NCBI RefSeq assembly: GCF_030733265.1
Contig: NZ_JASHJI010000006.1
Location: 248,001 to 312,000 of the forward strand
Source: Roseibium sp. MMSF_3412
GTDB taxonomy: Bacteria; Pseudomonadota; Alphaproteobacteria; Rhizobiales; Stappiaceae
Length of the DNA stretch: 64,000 nt
Reading direction: 5' to 3'
Below are positions 8,107 through 17,149 of this stretch, one piece after another. Within the stretch, counting starts at the first letter, position 1. The number at the start of each line of letters is the position of its first letter. The notes beneath the pieces were generated by a model that had not been told where the DNA came from, made no database searches, and saw only the letters and a program-made list of their open reading frames with translations. Both the position numbers and the translations under genes were made by a program.

Positions 8107-9693
8107 TTACTCGGAAATGCTCATGAAGCGTGTCGGGTGAACATTGAGGAGATTGTCCTCAAAGCCGGACACCTTGTCGGACACCATGTTCATGGAGCCG
8201 TAATACATCAGCGGAATGAAGGGCAGATCCCGCATGAACATTTCTTCGGCCTGCTTGAGGATACCCGCGCGCTTCTCAAGATCGATCGTCGCAGCTGCCT
8301 CGTCCATCAGCGCGTCGTATTCAGGGTTCTCGTAGCGCGCATAGTTGAAGCCGGTGTTGTCGCTCTCGACCATGAACAGGAAGTTCTGCGGATCGGAATA
8401 GTCACCGATCCAGCCGGCACGGGCAATGTCGAAATCCTGACGGTCGCGCAGCATCGCATAGTGCGTCTTGGTGTCCGTGTTCACCATGGAGACCTCAACA
8501 CCCAGAGGCTTCCACATGTCGGCAATCGCAACCGCCGTGTTCTTGTGGTTCTCGGACGTGTTGTAGTTGATCGTGAGTTTCACCGGATTGTCCGGTCCGA
8601 AACCGGCTTTCTCCAGAAGCTCCATCGCCTTTTCTTCGCGATCGATCTGGGACATGTCCATATAGTCCGCAAAGGCAGGATCACCGTAGTTGCCGATGCC
8701 CGGCGGCACGAAGGAGTAGCCGGCAACCATCGTGGAACCCCAGATTTCGTCTGCCAGGAACTCACGGTCGACCGCCATTGACAGCGCCTGACGAACTTCG
8801 GGGTTTTTCAGCGTCTCGTCTTCATGGTTGAGCGCGTAGTAGTAGGTGCCGAGATAGGGAGCAACGCGGAACTGGTCGCCCAGGTTTTCCTTCATGAAGG
8901 CAACCTGTTCGGTGGGTGCGTCGTTGTTTGTATGCAGTTCACCTGCCTGGAACCGGCGCAGCGCAGCACCGCGATCTTCCGTCGGATAGAAGAAAACCGT
9001 GTCGATCTGGACGTTGTCCGCATCGTGGAAATTCGGGTTCTTGACGGCCTTCACATGCGCGTTCGGAATGAATTCCGCAAGAACATAGGCGCCGTTGGTG
9101 ACAATGTTCTCCGGCTTCACAAAGTCCGTGCCATGCGCTTCAACGGTTGCCGGATGGACGGGCAGCCCGGTCTGGTGAGTCAGCTGCTCGATGAAGTAAG
9201 GTGTCGGCGCTTCAAGCGAAATCTCAAGGGTCTTGTCATCCAGAGCCTTCACACCGATTTCTTCCGGCGCGAGTTCGCCCTTGTTGACCTTTTCCGCGTT
9301 CTTGATCGGGTAGAGGATATTGGCGTATTTCGCGCCTGTCTCCGGCGTCATGATGCGCTGCAGGGAAAAGACGAAGTCGCCTGCAACCACCGGGTCGCCG
9401 TTGGACCACTTGGCGTCGTCGCGCAGCGTGAAGGTGTAGACCGTGCCGTCGTCGGAGATTGTCCAGTCGGTCGCAACGCCCGGAATGACCTTGCCGGCTG
9501 CATCATATGCCACCAGGCCTTCATAAAGATCACGCAGGATATGCGCTTCGTAGGTTGTGGACGTCTTGTGCTGATCCAGTGTTTCCGGATCGGCCGTGTT
9601 GCCGCGATGGTAGACCACCTCTGCAAATGCTGTCAGAGACGTGGCTGCCATCAATGCAGCCGCAAGCGCCGTCACACGCATGGACTTGAACAT
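8107..9693 (-). CDS. Oligopeptide ABC transporter substrate-binding protein (OppA/SBP_bac_5)
   Basis: A 528-aa periplasmic protein with a clear signal peptide (about residues 1-24, ending TAFA before EVVYHRGN). The SBP family 5 features are present: YHRGNTADPETLDQHKTST near the mature N-terminus, the LYEGLVAYD motif, and WSNGDPVVAGDFVFSLQRIM around residues 100-120. It should capture peptides for the downstream OppBC and fused ATPase. The start at 9693 places GGGGAG just upstream and gives a normal leader; a longer frame exists but lacks a signal-peptide-like N-terminus. As first gene of the operon its promoter should lie in 9694-9914. Confidence 0.94.
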   Translation of the reverse strand: MFKSMRVTALAAALMAATSLTAFAEVVYHRGNTADPETLDQHKTSTTYEAHILRDLYEGLVAYDAAGKVIPGVATDWTISDDGTVYTFTLRDDAKWSNGDPVVAGDFVFSLQRIMTPETGAKYANILYPIKNAEKVNKGELAPEEIGVKALDDKTLEISLEAPTPYFIEQLTHQTGLPVHPATVEAHGTDFVKPENIVTNGAYVLAEFIPNAHVKAVKNPNFHDADNVQIDTVFFYPTEDRGAALRRFQAGELHTNNDAPTEQVAFMKENLGDQFRVAPYLGTYYYALNHEDETLKNPEVRQALSMAVDREFLADEIWGSTMVAGYSFVPPGIGNYGDPAFADYMDMSQIDREEKAMELLEKAGFGPDNPVKLTINYNTSENHKNTAVAIADMWKPLGVEVSMVNTDTKTHYAMLRDRQDFDIARAGWIGDYSDPQNFLFMVESDNTGFNYARYENPEYDALMDEAAATIDLEKRAGILKQAEEMFMRDLPFIPLMYYGSMNMVSDKVSGFEDNLLNVHPTRFMSISE

Positions 9694-9914
9694 ATCGCTC
9701 TCCCCTCTTGGGTTTTTGTTGAAGCTTGGAAACGATAGCCGACAAGATTCCACGCTCTTTGCGCGCAATCAAGCGTACCCCGACGGCATATTTCAACTAC
9801 CGGGAAAGAAAGGCGATGTTTTTGCAGTTTTCGCGAAGATGCAGGAAAAATTTTCTCCACCTTCACGAGATCGTTATATCAACCGCTAAACGGGTACGAA
9901 ATTAAATTACAATT

Positions 9915-10463
9915 CTAGCGGCAAAAACGATATTTTCCACTATAGGCCAGATAGGTGCCCGTGTTCGGATTGAAGGATTTGAATTTCCGCGAACAATAAG
10001 CGACCCATTGGGGCGTGAACGGAGCGAGGCCCGTCTTTGTATAAGGCACGCGCCGGGGCTGGCCGACATAACCTCCGCGCGGGGCGACATAGACCCCTCT
10101 CGGCGCAAGATAGAGCGGCGGCCTGTAGCGAGGCGCGACATAGCGCCGGGAGCGATACGGATAGGCGCGCCGGTCATAAGGATGGTAATAGTAAGGCGGG
10201 CCATAGGGACGGAATGGCGGGCCGGCAAATCCGCCGCGATAGCCACCGTAAAAGACGCCGCCGCGATAGCCGCCGGTTCCAAACGCAAAGCCGACGCCGC
10301 CGGTACCGATATAGAATGAGTCGGCCTTGGCAGCGCCTGGCTGGACAGCGGCCGTCAGGCCGGCTCCTGCAAAAGACAGCGCCAACGCAAGACCGAGCGA
10401 CCTCAGTTTGCGCGTGAAGTCCCCGGACGTTGCGGGACCCTTGATCAGACAAAACATCTTCAA
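9915..10463 (-). CDS. Secreted Gly/Tyr/Pro/Arg-rich BA14K-family protein
   Basis: A 182-aa protein with a signal peptide (hydrophobic LALALSFAGAGLTAA, cleavage near AKA at about residue 47). A low-complexity middle is made of GG, YRGG, PYYY and RYVAPR repeats. The C-terminus WVAYCSRKFKSFNPNTGTYL...YRFCR matches the BA14K pattern: W-x-x-x-C, S-F-N/D-P-x-T-G-T-Y, then a terminal Cys. BA14K was described in Brucella as an immunoreactive, lectin-like envelope protein. It is probably a small cell-surface or periplasmic protein with a disulfide between the two conserved cysteines. Function here is unknown, and low-complexity sequence limits certainty. Confidence 0.75.
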   Translation of the reverse strand: MKMFCLIKGPATSGDFTRKLRSLGLALALSFAGAGLTAAVQPGAAKADSFYIGTGGVGFAFGTGGYRGGVFYGGYRGGFAGPPFRPYGPPYYYHPYDRRAYPYRSRRYVAPRYRPPLYLAPRGVYVAPRGGYVGQPRRVPYTKTGLAPFTPQWVAYCSRKFKSFNPNTGTYLAYSGKYRFCR

Positions 10464-10933
10464 TCTCCTTCCGGCATTTCAGCCGGCAAATGGACGATAG
10501 GCCCCTGACCACACGGCAGCTTAACCCATTTCCCGGCAAAAATCCGACAGAAAGCCATCAAAATTCACCGAAGACCTTTTCAAGCTTGCGTGCAGGCCGG
10601 TTTGACGCTTGCGCGGCCGGAGCATGACCAGTGATACCAGCCTTCTTAGACAGAAAACCATTTCATGGCATCAAACCGGTCTACTCGGTCAGGCGTGGTG
10701 CGCAGCGCGATGCCGGCGCATCGGGCAAGCGCCGCAACGCAGCCGATGGCCGGTTTCATGCCAGCGGAGGACGGGTTCTTTTGCCCCAAAGTCGCGTTGC
10801 GATTTGCTTGAAGTGCCGGCACTAGCGCGCAAACCGCGCCTTGCCTTGAGCCAAAATAATACCGGTGAAATGGGTTTCTATCTATGACGGTTGGTATATA
10901 CCAAGCGCCGGTCTTCAAAGCCCAAAGGATCCC
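10464..10933. other. 470-bp intergenic region with a perfect palindrome ahead of the ABC-F gene
   Basis: Divergent promoter region for the BA14K-like gene and the Uup-like gene. No coding sequence is supported; short frames here lack family features. At 10891-10904 lies TTGGTATATACCAA, a perfect 14-bp palindrome 30 bp before the ABC-F start, with the look of a dimeric repressor site. Confidence 0.5.
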
Positions 10934-12739
10934 ATGGCCCCGCCTCTCCTGATACTGCGCGACGTTCAACTGACCTTCGGCGGCACGCCGCTTCTGACCG
11001 GCGCAGAGCTGTCCGTATCCGAAGGCGAGCGCATCTGCCTTGTCGGCCGGAACGGGTCTGGCAAATCAACGCTCCTAAAGATAGCGGCGGGCCAGGTCGA
11101 AATGGACAAGGGCGAACGCTTCTTCCAGCCGGGGCGCACGGTCCGTTATCTGCCGCAGGACCCGGATCTGTCCGCCTATGCCTCGACACTCGACTATGTC
11201 AACGAAGGTCTGACCGAGGGCGATGATCCCTATCGCGGAGCTTATCTTCTGGAGGTCCTCGGACTGAGCGGAAACGAGGACCCGAATTCTCTTTCAGGTG
11301 GAGAGGCGCGGCGTGCCGCGCTCGCGCGCACACTCGCACCGGAACCCGATATCCTGCTCCTTGACGAACCCACCAACCACCTTGACCTGCCTGCAATCGA
11401 GTGGCTTGAGACGGAGCTGAAAAGCCTGAAATCAGCGCTCGTGCTGATATCGCACGACCGCCGCTTCCTGGAAAATCTCTCGCGTGCAACGGTCTGGATC
11501 GACCGGGGTGTGTCCCGGCGCATGGACAGGGGTTTTGCCCATTTCGAAGCCTGGCGCGACGAGGTATTCGAGCAGGAGGAGATCGATCAGCAGAAGCTGG
11601 CACAGAAGATCAAGCGCGAAGAACACTGGATGACCTATGGCGTCACGGCCCGGCGGAAGCGGAACATGCGCCGGGTACGCGAACTGGCCGAACTCAGAAA
11701 ACAGAAACGCGAACATCGCGGTCCGCAAGGCACAGCCAAGCTCAGTGCCAGCGATGCCGATGTCTCCGGCAAGCTTGTGATCGAGGCGAAGAACCTCTCC
11801 AAGTCCTATGGCGACCGCAATATCGTCAAGGACTTCTCGGCCCGCATTCAGCGTGGTGACCGGATCGGGTTCGTCGGCCCGAACGGGGCCGGCAAGACGA
11901 CTCTTCTGAAGATGCTGACCGGCGAGCTTGAGCCGGATGCCGGCACGAACCGGCTTGGCACCAACCTGGAGATGGTCACGCTCGATCAGAAGCGCGAAAA
12001 GCTGGACCTCACCGATACGCTCTCTTCGGTTCTGACCGGAGGACGCGGGGACATGGTTGTTGTCGGCGAGGAGACCAAGCACGTGATGTCCTACATGAAG
12101 GACTTTCTGTTTTCTCCCGAACAGGCCAGAACGCCGGTCGGTGTTCTTTCGGGTGGCGAGCGGGCCCGGGCCATGCTGGCGCGCGCGCTCGCGAACAAGT
12201 CCAACATGATGGTGCTTGACGAGCCGACCAACGATCTCGACCTCGAAACGCTCGACCTGCTGCAGGAACTGCTTGCCGATTACAGCGGCACGGCCCTGAT
12301 CGTGTCTCACGACAGGGACTTCCTCGACCGGGTGGCCACCTCCGTGATCGTCTCGGAAGGAAACGGTGTCTGGCGCGAATATGCAGGCGGATACACCGAC
12401 ATGCTCGCCCAGCGCGGCGAAGGCGTGACCGCCCGCAAGGTAGAGAAAGCCTCCCCGGCCAGGAAGGAAAAACAGAATCCTTCAAACGGTTCGGCCGAGA
12501 AACCTAAAGTCAAATCGAAGCTCACCTTCACCCAGCAGCATCTTCTGAAAACGCTGCCGGATGCGATCGAGCAGCTTGAAGCAAAGCTTGAAAAGCTTCA
12601 GGGCGAAATGAACGATCCGCAGCTTTACGCAAAGAATCCGGAGAAGTTTGCCAGGCTCTCGCAGCAAATCACTGATCTAGCAGCAGAAAAAGACGCTGCG
12701 GAAGAGCAATGGCTCGAGCTGGAAATGCTGAACGAGTGA
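10934..12739 (+). CDS. uup: ABC-F family ATPase, Uup-like
   Basis: A 601-aa soluble protein with two ABC domains and no membrane segments, the ABC-F layout. The first domain has Walker A GRNGSGKST near residue 38, signature LSGGEARRA and Walker B ILLLDEPTNHLD. The second has GPNGAGKTT, LSGGERARA and MVLDEPTNDLD. The interdomain linker (about 215-275) is charged and helical. A Lys/Pro-rich stretch follows the second domain, and the last ~80 residues form a coiled coil (EQLEAKLEKLQGEMNDP), as in Uup, which binds DNA and affects transposon excision and ribosome function. The ATG at 10934 was preferred because the domain begins at once; AAAGGA precedes it. Confidence 0.88.
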   Translation: MAPPLLILRDVQLTFGGTPLLTGAELSVSEGERICLVGRNGSGKSTLLKIAAGQVEMDKGERFFQPGRTVRYLPQDPDLSAYASTLDYVNEGLTEGDDPYRGAYLLEVLGLSGNEDPNSLSGGEARRAALARTLAPEPDILLLDEPTNHLDLPAIEWLETELKSLKSALVLISHDRRFLENLSRATVWIDRGVSRRMDRGFAHFEAWRDEVFEQEEIDQQKLAQKIKREEHWMTYGVTARRKRNMRRVRELAELRKQKREHRGPQGTAKLSASDADVSGKLVIEAKNLSKSYGDRNIVKDFSARIQRGDRIGFVGPNGAGKTTLLKMLTGELEPDAGTNRLGTNLEMVTLDQKREKLDLTDTLSSVLTGGRGDMVVVGEETKHVMSYMKDFLFSPEQARTPVGVLSGGERARAMLARALANKSNMMVLDEPTNDLDLETLDLLQELLADYSGTALIVSHDRDFLDRVATSVIVSEGNGVWREYAGGYTDMLAQRGEGVTARKVEKASPARKEKQNPSNGSAEKPKVKSKLTFTQQHLLKTLPDAIEQLEAKLEKLQGEMNDPQLYAKNPEKFARLSQQITDLAAEKDAAEEQWLELEMLNE

Positions 12740-12884
12740 GCGGGTGCGCCTGTTGCCGTCACCTAGGACGTACAGTGTTTTAGCCGCCGTCGCGGCTCAG
12801 GCCGCCGGGACTGACTATCGGACTTCCTCACGAAGAAGATCCTGCGATAGGAAGGCTGCAACCGGGTCGCATACGCTTCACTCG

Positions 12885-13140
12885 TCATTGCCGGACCTGA
12901 TCCGGAAACCCCGCCGTTCCGTTTCCCCGATTTGTCATCCCGGTTTGCCGCGCAAGCGGCAAGACCGGGAACAAGTACTCCAAGTGGCTGGACGTTACAA
13001 AAAGAGAGAGAAACAAGTGGTTACTGGGTTCAGGCCTTTCGCTGCGCTTCAGCCGGAATGACAAGATCATTGACCGGTGATCGCCTCACACGATCAAATC
13101 CGGGTTAAACCGGACAGCAGCGGGTCAAGCCATGGCATGA
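12885..13140. repeat. Dispersed extragenic repeat, diverged single copy of the 53-kb repeat unit
   Basis: The stretch contains CATCCCGGTTTGCCGC followed by GCGGCAAGACCGGGA (arms of a hairpin near 12936-12970), then GACAGCAGCGGGTCAAGCC ahead of ATGGCATGACCA. The same blocks in the same order occur in the tandem array at 52782-53951. The rest of the 12740-13212 gap shows no gene. Confidence 0.65.
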
Positions 13141-13212
13141 CCACGCAAAGAGAAGTCCCGTCTCGAGTCCGGTTTGGGTATCTTGGACTTCACTGCGTCA
13201 GTCCTTACCCCC

Positions 13213-13749
13213 TCACCTCAGATCCTTGTAAAACACCGTCGTCGCATCAAGCGTGCCGTGGCTGCCATAGGCGTAGTCGGGGATGCTGCCGACTTTCTGA
13301 TAGCCGCAAGTCGGGTAGAGTTTCTCGGCCCGGTCACCTGTGACAGTGTCGAGCACGAGCAGCCAACGGTCGAGCGACAGGGCAAGGCCGTCGATCGCCG
13401 CCATCAGCTTGCGCGCCAAGCCCTTGCGGCGGTGATGCGGGTGAACCATCAGTTTGGCGACCTCGGCCCGGTGGCCGCCATTGTCCTGCGGAGCCAGTGC
13501 CAGCATGACGACACCGGCAATCGTTTCGTTTTCGCGGGCGACCAGGAGAAAGGCGCTGCCATTCTCCACAGAAGCAACCTGTTTCTGCCAGAAGGCCTCG
13601 GCCTTTTCCTGGCCGAGCGGCAGGATGAAACCGATGCCGGCCCCGTCTTCGACACAGGCCTTGAGCAGCGTCCCGAGAGCGCCTACGGACGTTCGCATCT
13701 CGGCGGATGTCAGAAGAAAAACAGGCGGGTCGGGCTGATATCCGGTCAT
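13213..13749 (-). CDS. GNAT-family N-acetyltransferase
   Basis: A 178-aa protein with the GNAT fold signature: motif A around residues 105-125 (VAKLMVHPHHRRKGLARKLM), where R-K-G-L-A stands for the acetyl-CoA pyrophosphate loop Q/R-x-x-G-x-A. The later strand LLVLDTVTGDRAEKLY and the Y-x-K end also fit. Substrate is unknown. Its ATG overlaps the TGA of the upstream XRE-cupin regulator gene (ATGA), so the two are translationally coupled, and it is probably the regulator's effector or modified-ligand enzyme. The start at 13749 is chosen for that overlap; the longer frame would run far into the regulator gene. Confidence 0.87.
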   Translation of the reverse strand: MTGYQPDPPVFLLTSAEMRTSVGALGTLLKACVEDGAGIGFILPLGQEKAEAFWQKQVASVENGSAFLLVARENETIAGVVMLALAPQDNGGHRAEVAKLMVHPHHRRKGLARKLMAAIDGLALSLDRWLLVLDTVTGDRAEKLYPTCGYQKVGSIPDYAYGSHGTLDATTVFYKDLR

Positions 13750-14303
13750 GGCGTGATCACAGTCAGAAGGTAACGCGCGGGCTTCGGGCCCGGGGCATGG
13801 TAGGCATTGGGGGCATTCAGGCGGAAACGCAGGCAATCGCCGGGAGAAAGGTCGTGACGCTCGTCGCCGATTGTCATCACAAGTGCCCCCTCTAACAGGA
13901 CGAGGTGATGCTCCAGATCCGGCAGCGGAGGGACAGAATAGGAAATCGTCGCACCCGGAGGGAGTTCGCCCTCGACCACACTGCCACGGAAGCCGCCTGA
14001 GGCCGGCGACACGCTGCGGCGGCGGAAGCCGGTTGCCGGGTCTTCCCAGAGAGGCTGGTCGGAGCGCGCAATCCGGGCGTCACCGACCGGTGCGCCAAAC
14101 CCGAACAGCTCCGCCATCGTGATGCCGAAGGCACGCGCGAGCTGCCCCAGCACAACGGCGGTCGGACTTGTGTCGCCGCGCTCGATCCGCGAGAGCGTCG
14201 CCCGGCTCACACCGGACCGTTCCGCAAGTTCCTCCAACCGCCAGTCCCGCGCTTTCCGCAGAGCGGCGAGACGACCACTGATATCCGGTTCTGTTTCAGG
14301 CAT
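13746..14303 (-). CDS. XRE-family transcriptional regulator with C-terminal cupin domain
   Basis: A 185-aa protein. Residues about 8-62 are a helix-turn-helix of the Cro/CI (HTH_3) type: LAALRKARDWRLEELAERSGVSRATLSRIERGDTSPT. Residues about 105-180 form a cupin_2 barrel, with the EGELPPGATISY and LLEGALVMTIGDERHDLSPGDCLRF strands. Such regulators control small-molecule catabolism, often of amines or amino acids, and sense ligand in the cupin. It is in one unit with a GNAT enzyme gene. An AT-rich segment just upstream (about 14310-14345) probably holds the promoter and operator. Confidence 0.9.
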   Translation of the reverse strand: MPETEPDISGRLAALRKARDWRLEELAERSGVSRATLSRIERGDTSPTAVVLGQLARAFGITMAELFGFGAPVGDARIARSDQPLWEDPATGFRRRSVSPASGGFRGSVVEGELPPGATISYSVPPLPDLEHHLVLLEGALVMTIGDERHDLSPGDCLRFRLNAPNAYHAPGPKPARYLLTVITP

Positions 14304-14390
14304 GATCTTTCCCGTTAACGAGAATTATCTCATATATGGGATTTTGATCTGTTTCAACTCATCAAGCCCACCCACCAATACTAATGTGCC

Positions 14391-14451
14391 GTCCCGGACT
14401 TGATCCGGGACCTGAGCCCGTCGGAATAAGGCCCCGGCTCAAGGCCGGGGC
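14391..14451. repeat. Pair of REP-like GC-rich palindromes
   Basis: Two hairpins lie side by side: GTCCCGGA/TCCGGGAC (14391-14398 with 14404-14411) and GCCCCGGC/GCCGGGGC (14431-14438 with 14444-14451). They sit in the 293-bp gap between the FabF-like gene end and the XRE start, with no T-run expected of a terminator. They look like extragenic palindromes. Confidence 0.55.
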
Positions 14452-14596
14452 AGCACAGTTCATACCCCGGTCAAGCAGGTCGAATTGGTATCGGTGAGTC
14501 TTCCGGACACTCAGTGCAGAGTTGCTGGAATTATCGCAATCGTCTCAACCCAATCGTGAACCCGCGAGATGGCGCTGCTGTTTGCACCGCGAAATC

Positions 14597-15859
14597 TCAA
14601 ACCCTCGAAAACACCGCGCTGGCATTGACGCCACCGAAGCCGAACCCGTTGGTGAGAACGTGATCGACCTGCCGGTCGATTGCGCTGCCGGGCACCATCT
14701 CAAACCGGGTCATGGCTTCATCCGGCATTTCCAGGTTGCGCGAGGGCGGAAGCTGGCCGGACGTGAGCGCCTTTACGCAGGCAACTGCCTCGACCGCTCC
14801 GGCGGCCCCCAGCAAATGACCGAACATGGACTTGGACGAGGACACCGCCAGATCCTTGCCCCGTCCCTCAAAGAGGGTCGTCAAGGCGGCGATCTCTGCC
14901 GCATCGCCAACGGGGGTGGAGGTCGAGTGCGCGTTGACATAGCCGATGTCGGCAGGTGTCAGCCCGGCTGTGGCAAGCGCCTTTCGCATCGCGCGCAATC
15001 CGCCCTCGCCGTCCGGCGAGGACGCGGTGACGTGATAGGCATCGGCGGTGGTGCCATAACCCTTCAGTTCGACAAGGATGTTCGCACCGCGCGCTGTCGC
15101 GTGTTCCATTTCTTCCAGGATCAGGATGCCTGCGCCTTCACCCATAATGAAACCGTCCCGGTCCTGATCGAACGGCCGCGAGGCGTGGGCCGGATCATCG
15201 TTGCGCTTGGAAGACATCGCCTTGGCGGCGCAGAACCCGGCATAGGACACCTTGTCGATGCACGCCTCGGTTCCACCGGCAACCATGACATCCGCTTCGC
15301 CGGACCGAATCAGACGTGCGGCATCACCAAGTGCCTGCAGGCTCGCCGCGCAGGCGGTGACAGGCGCTCCGATCGGTCCCTTGAGACCGTAGCGTATGGA
15401 AACCTGTCCGGCGGCAAGGTTGGCAAGAAATGAAGGGACCAGAAAGGGAGAGGCCCGGCGCGGTCCCTTTTCATCGACCAGCCGGGTTCCGGCAGTCATT
15501 GCCGGGAAGCCGCCGACGCCGGTGGCTATGATCGTGCCGGTGCGTTCTTTTTCCTCTGCCGTTTCCGGCTGCCAGCCTGAATTCGCAAGCGCTTCCTGGG
15601 CCGCACCCATGGCGAAGTGGATGAACCGGTCTGAGCGTCTTTGCTCGCGCGCATCAAGAACCGAATCGACATCAAACCCGAATTCGTCCTCGTCCTTCGA
15701 AGGAACCTCGCCGGCGACCTGACAGGCAAGATCGCCCGGGTCAAAGTGGCTGATCCTGCGAATCCCGTTTGCACCGGAGGTCACGCGCTGCCAGAAACCG
15801 TCCAGCCCGGTTCCGAGCGGCGACACAATTCCCATACCTGTTACGACTACCCGACGCAT
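14597..15859 (-). CDS. Beta-ketoacyl-ACP synthase II paralogue (FabF-like)
   Basis: A 420-aa decarboxylating condensing enzyme of the KAS I/II thiolase fold. The Cys-His-His triad is intact: Cys170 (VTACAAS), His311 (NAHSTSTP) and His348 (MFGHLLGAAGA). It elongates acyl-ACP with malonyl-ACP. The histidine motif reads NAHS rather than the usual NAHG. There is no acpP, fabD or fabG beside it, so it is probably not the housekeeping fabF but a paralogue for special fatty acids, lipids or a secondary product. A MarR-type regulator gene lies 98 bp upstream on the same strand. The ATG at 15859 is preceded by GAGG; a GTG two codons earlier is possible. Confidence 0.9.
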   Translation of the reverse strand: MRRVVVTGMGIVSPLGTGLDGFWQRVTSGANGIRRISHFDPGDLACQVAGEVPSKDEDEFGFDVDSVLDAREQRRSDRFIHFAMGAAQEALANSGWQPETAEEKERTGTIIATGVGGFPAMTAGTRLVDEKGPRRASPFLVPSFLANLAAGQVSIRYGLKGPIGAPVTACAASLQALGDAARLIRSGEADVMVAGGTEACIDKVSYAGFCAAKAMSSKRNDDPAHASRPFDQDRDGFIMGEGAGILILEEMEHATARGANILVELKGYGTTADAYHVTASSPDGEGGLRAMRKALATAGLTPADIGYVNAHSTSTPVGDAAEIAALTTLFEGRGKDLAVSSSKSMFGHLLGAAGAVEAVACVKALTSGQLPPSRNLEMPDEAMTRFEMVPGSAIDRQVDHVLTNGFGFGGVNASAVFSRV

Positions 15860-15957
15860 TACCACCTCGTCCTATCTGGTGCTGTTGGCGCTCAGTGCCC
15901 TCCTTCGGGCTCAAGCGCTTTAAATGGCTCTTCAGAAACTGATTCAAAGAGCCGGTT

Positions 15958-16377
15958 TCATAGTTGCGAAAGTCTTTGCAACGCATTGATTGTTTTCAGG
16001 AACTCATCTGCTCCCAGATGCTCTTCGACGTCTTTTTGGGCTTTCCGCCACAGTGGCAGGGCTTCCTGCAACAACGCTTCTCCCCGGTCCGTGACGCTGT
16101 AGCGCTTGGCCTTGCCATCGCCTGCCAGCGCCGAAACGACCAGACCGTCACGCTCCAGCAGGGCAACGTTGCGCACAAGGGTCGTGCGATCCATCGACAA
16201 CCTGTCGGCGAGTTCCGCTGTGGTCCGCGCCCTGACCTGCCTGATCGCGACGAGCACCGAAAACTGGCCCGCCGTCATGCCGACCTGACGGGCCAGCCTG
16301 TCATAGTGGCGGCTGACGGCCCGTGCCGCCTTGCGCGCATTGTCCAGAACGCAAAGAGAGAAGTCGTCTTCTTGCAT
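15958..16377 (-). CDS. MarR-family transcriptional regulator
   Basis: A 139-aa winged-helix regulator. The recognition region is ARTTAELADRLSMDRTTLVRNVALLERDGLV (about residues 50-82), with the wing ending in KRYSVTDRGEALL. MarR proteins act as dimers and are released by phenolic or lipophilic ligands or oxidation; one cysteine is present near the N-terminus. The start at 16377 has a strong AGGAGG. A palindrome directly upstream (16385-16400) is likely its own operator. It precedes the FabF-like gene on the same strand and is divergent from the HdeD-like gene, both plausible targets. Confidence 0.88.
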   Translation of the reverse strand: MQEDDFSLCVLDNARKAARAVSRHYDRLARQVGMTAGQFSVLVAIRQVRARTTAELADRLSMDRTTLVRNVALLERDGLVVSALAGDGKAKRYSVTDRGEALLQEALPLWRKAQKDVEEHLGADEFLKTINALQRLSQL

Positions 16378-16384
16378 GCCTCCT

Positions 16385-16400
16385 TGTGTGCATATACACA
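16385..16400. promoter_or_regulatory. Putative MarR operator
   Basis: TGTGTGCATATACACA has 5-bp perfect arms around a six-base AT-rich centre. It sits just upstream of the ribosome binding site of the marR-like gene and in the divergent region shared with the HdeD-like gene. Size and location fit autoregulation; binding is inferred. Confidence 0.55.
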
Positions 16401-16515
16401 CCAATTGTCAAGCTTGGTAATCCCCAACGCTAACCACCCGGAATGTCATCAAGATTTTGTGATTTGCTGCGAAGCGGTTACGGTGCGGGAGCAACCGGAA
16501 CGTGAGGAGGTCAAA

Positions 16516-17079
16516 ATGGCAGATGCGGTTCAGGCTGTTGAAGACATGAAAGCGAAAATCCAGGAGAATTGGGGCTGGTTCCTGGCCCTCGGCGTAGCGC
16601 TGGTCATTGGTGGAATCATTCTGATCGCAGCGCCGCTCGCAACGTCCATAGCCGTGACGATCCTGATTGCGGCGGTGCTGTTCGTCGGCGGGCTCGTGCA
16701 GATCTACAATGCCTTCAAGACGCAAGGCACGACCAGTTTCATCTGGAACCTGATCACGGGCATCATTGCGGTGATCGGCGGTGTCGTGATCTATCTGAAC
16801 CCCCTGGCCGGCACCTTTGCGCTGACGCTTGTGATCGCCGCCATCTTCGTCGCGCAGGGCGTGAGCCAGATCCTCCTGGCGTTCAAACTGAAGCCGCATG
16901 ACGGGTGGGTCTGGGTTCTTGTGGCCGGGATCGTCTCGCTGCTGGCGGGCATCATGATCTGGATGGACCTGCCGGGTTCTGCTGCATGGGCGCTTGGACT
17001 GATCGCAGGCATCTCCGTTCTGGTGAACGGCTGGAGCTACATAGCCATTGCGCTCGCGGCCAAGGCGTCCAAGGGCTGA
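16516..17079 (+). CDS. HdeD family (DUF308) membrane protein
   Basis: A 187-aa inner-membrane protein with six predicted helices in three pairs, separated by very short loops. The family patterns are visible: WGWFLALGVALVIGGIILIA at residues 19-38, and repeated G-x-x-x-G rich helices such as VAGIVSLLAGIMIWMDLP near residue 140. HdeD is a membrane acid-resistance protein in E. coli, but alphaproteobacterial members are functionally uncharacterised. GAGGAGG lies six bases before the ATG at 16516; longer frames upstream run through the divergent marR-like gene and are not real. A terminator follows at 17117. Confidence 0.86.
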   Translation: MADAVQAVEDMKAKIQENWGWFLALGVALVIGGIILIAAPLATSIAVTILIAAVLFVGGLVQIYNAFKTQGTTSFIWNLITGIIAVIGGVVIYLNPLAGTFALTLVIAAIFVAQGVSQILLAFKLKPHDGWVWVLVAGIVSLLAGIMIWMDLPGSAAWALGLIAGISVLVNGWSYIAIALAAKASKG

Positions 17080-17116
17080 ATTTACCCGGCCAGTGCAATA
17101 ACTTAAAACTTATCCG

Positions 17117-17149
17117 CGCCCGGCAAATTTCTGTTGCCGGGCGTTTTTA
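17117..17149 (+). terminator. Rho-independent terminator after the HdeD-like gene
   Basis: A perfect 10-bp stem (CGCCCGGCAA/TTGCCGGGCG) with a 7-base loop is followed directly by TTTTT. It ends the HdeD-like transcript and separates it from the dioxygenase gene. Confidence 0.9.

Noticed and set aside
10609..10887. 92-aa frame between the BA14K-like and Uup-like genes
   Set aside because: No conserved pattern, no signal peptide and mixed Cys/Trp/Arg composition typical of translated intergenic DNA; lacks a good ribosome binding site.
15964..16515. N-terminal extension of the HdeD-like protein
   Set aside because: The extended frame reads antisense through the marR-like gene. The ATG at 16516 with GAGGAGG is clearly the start.
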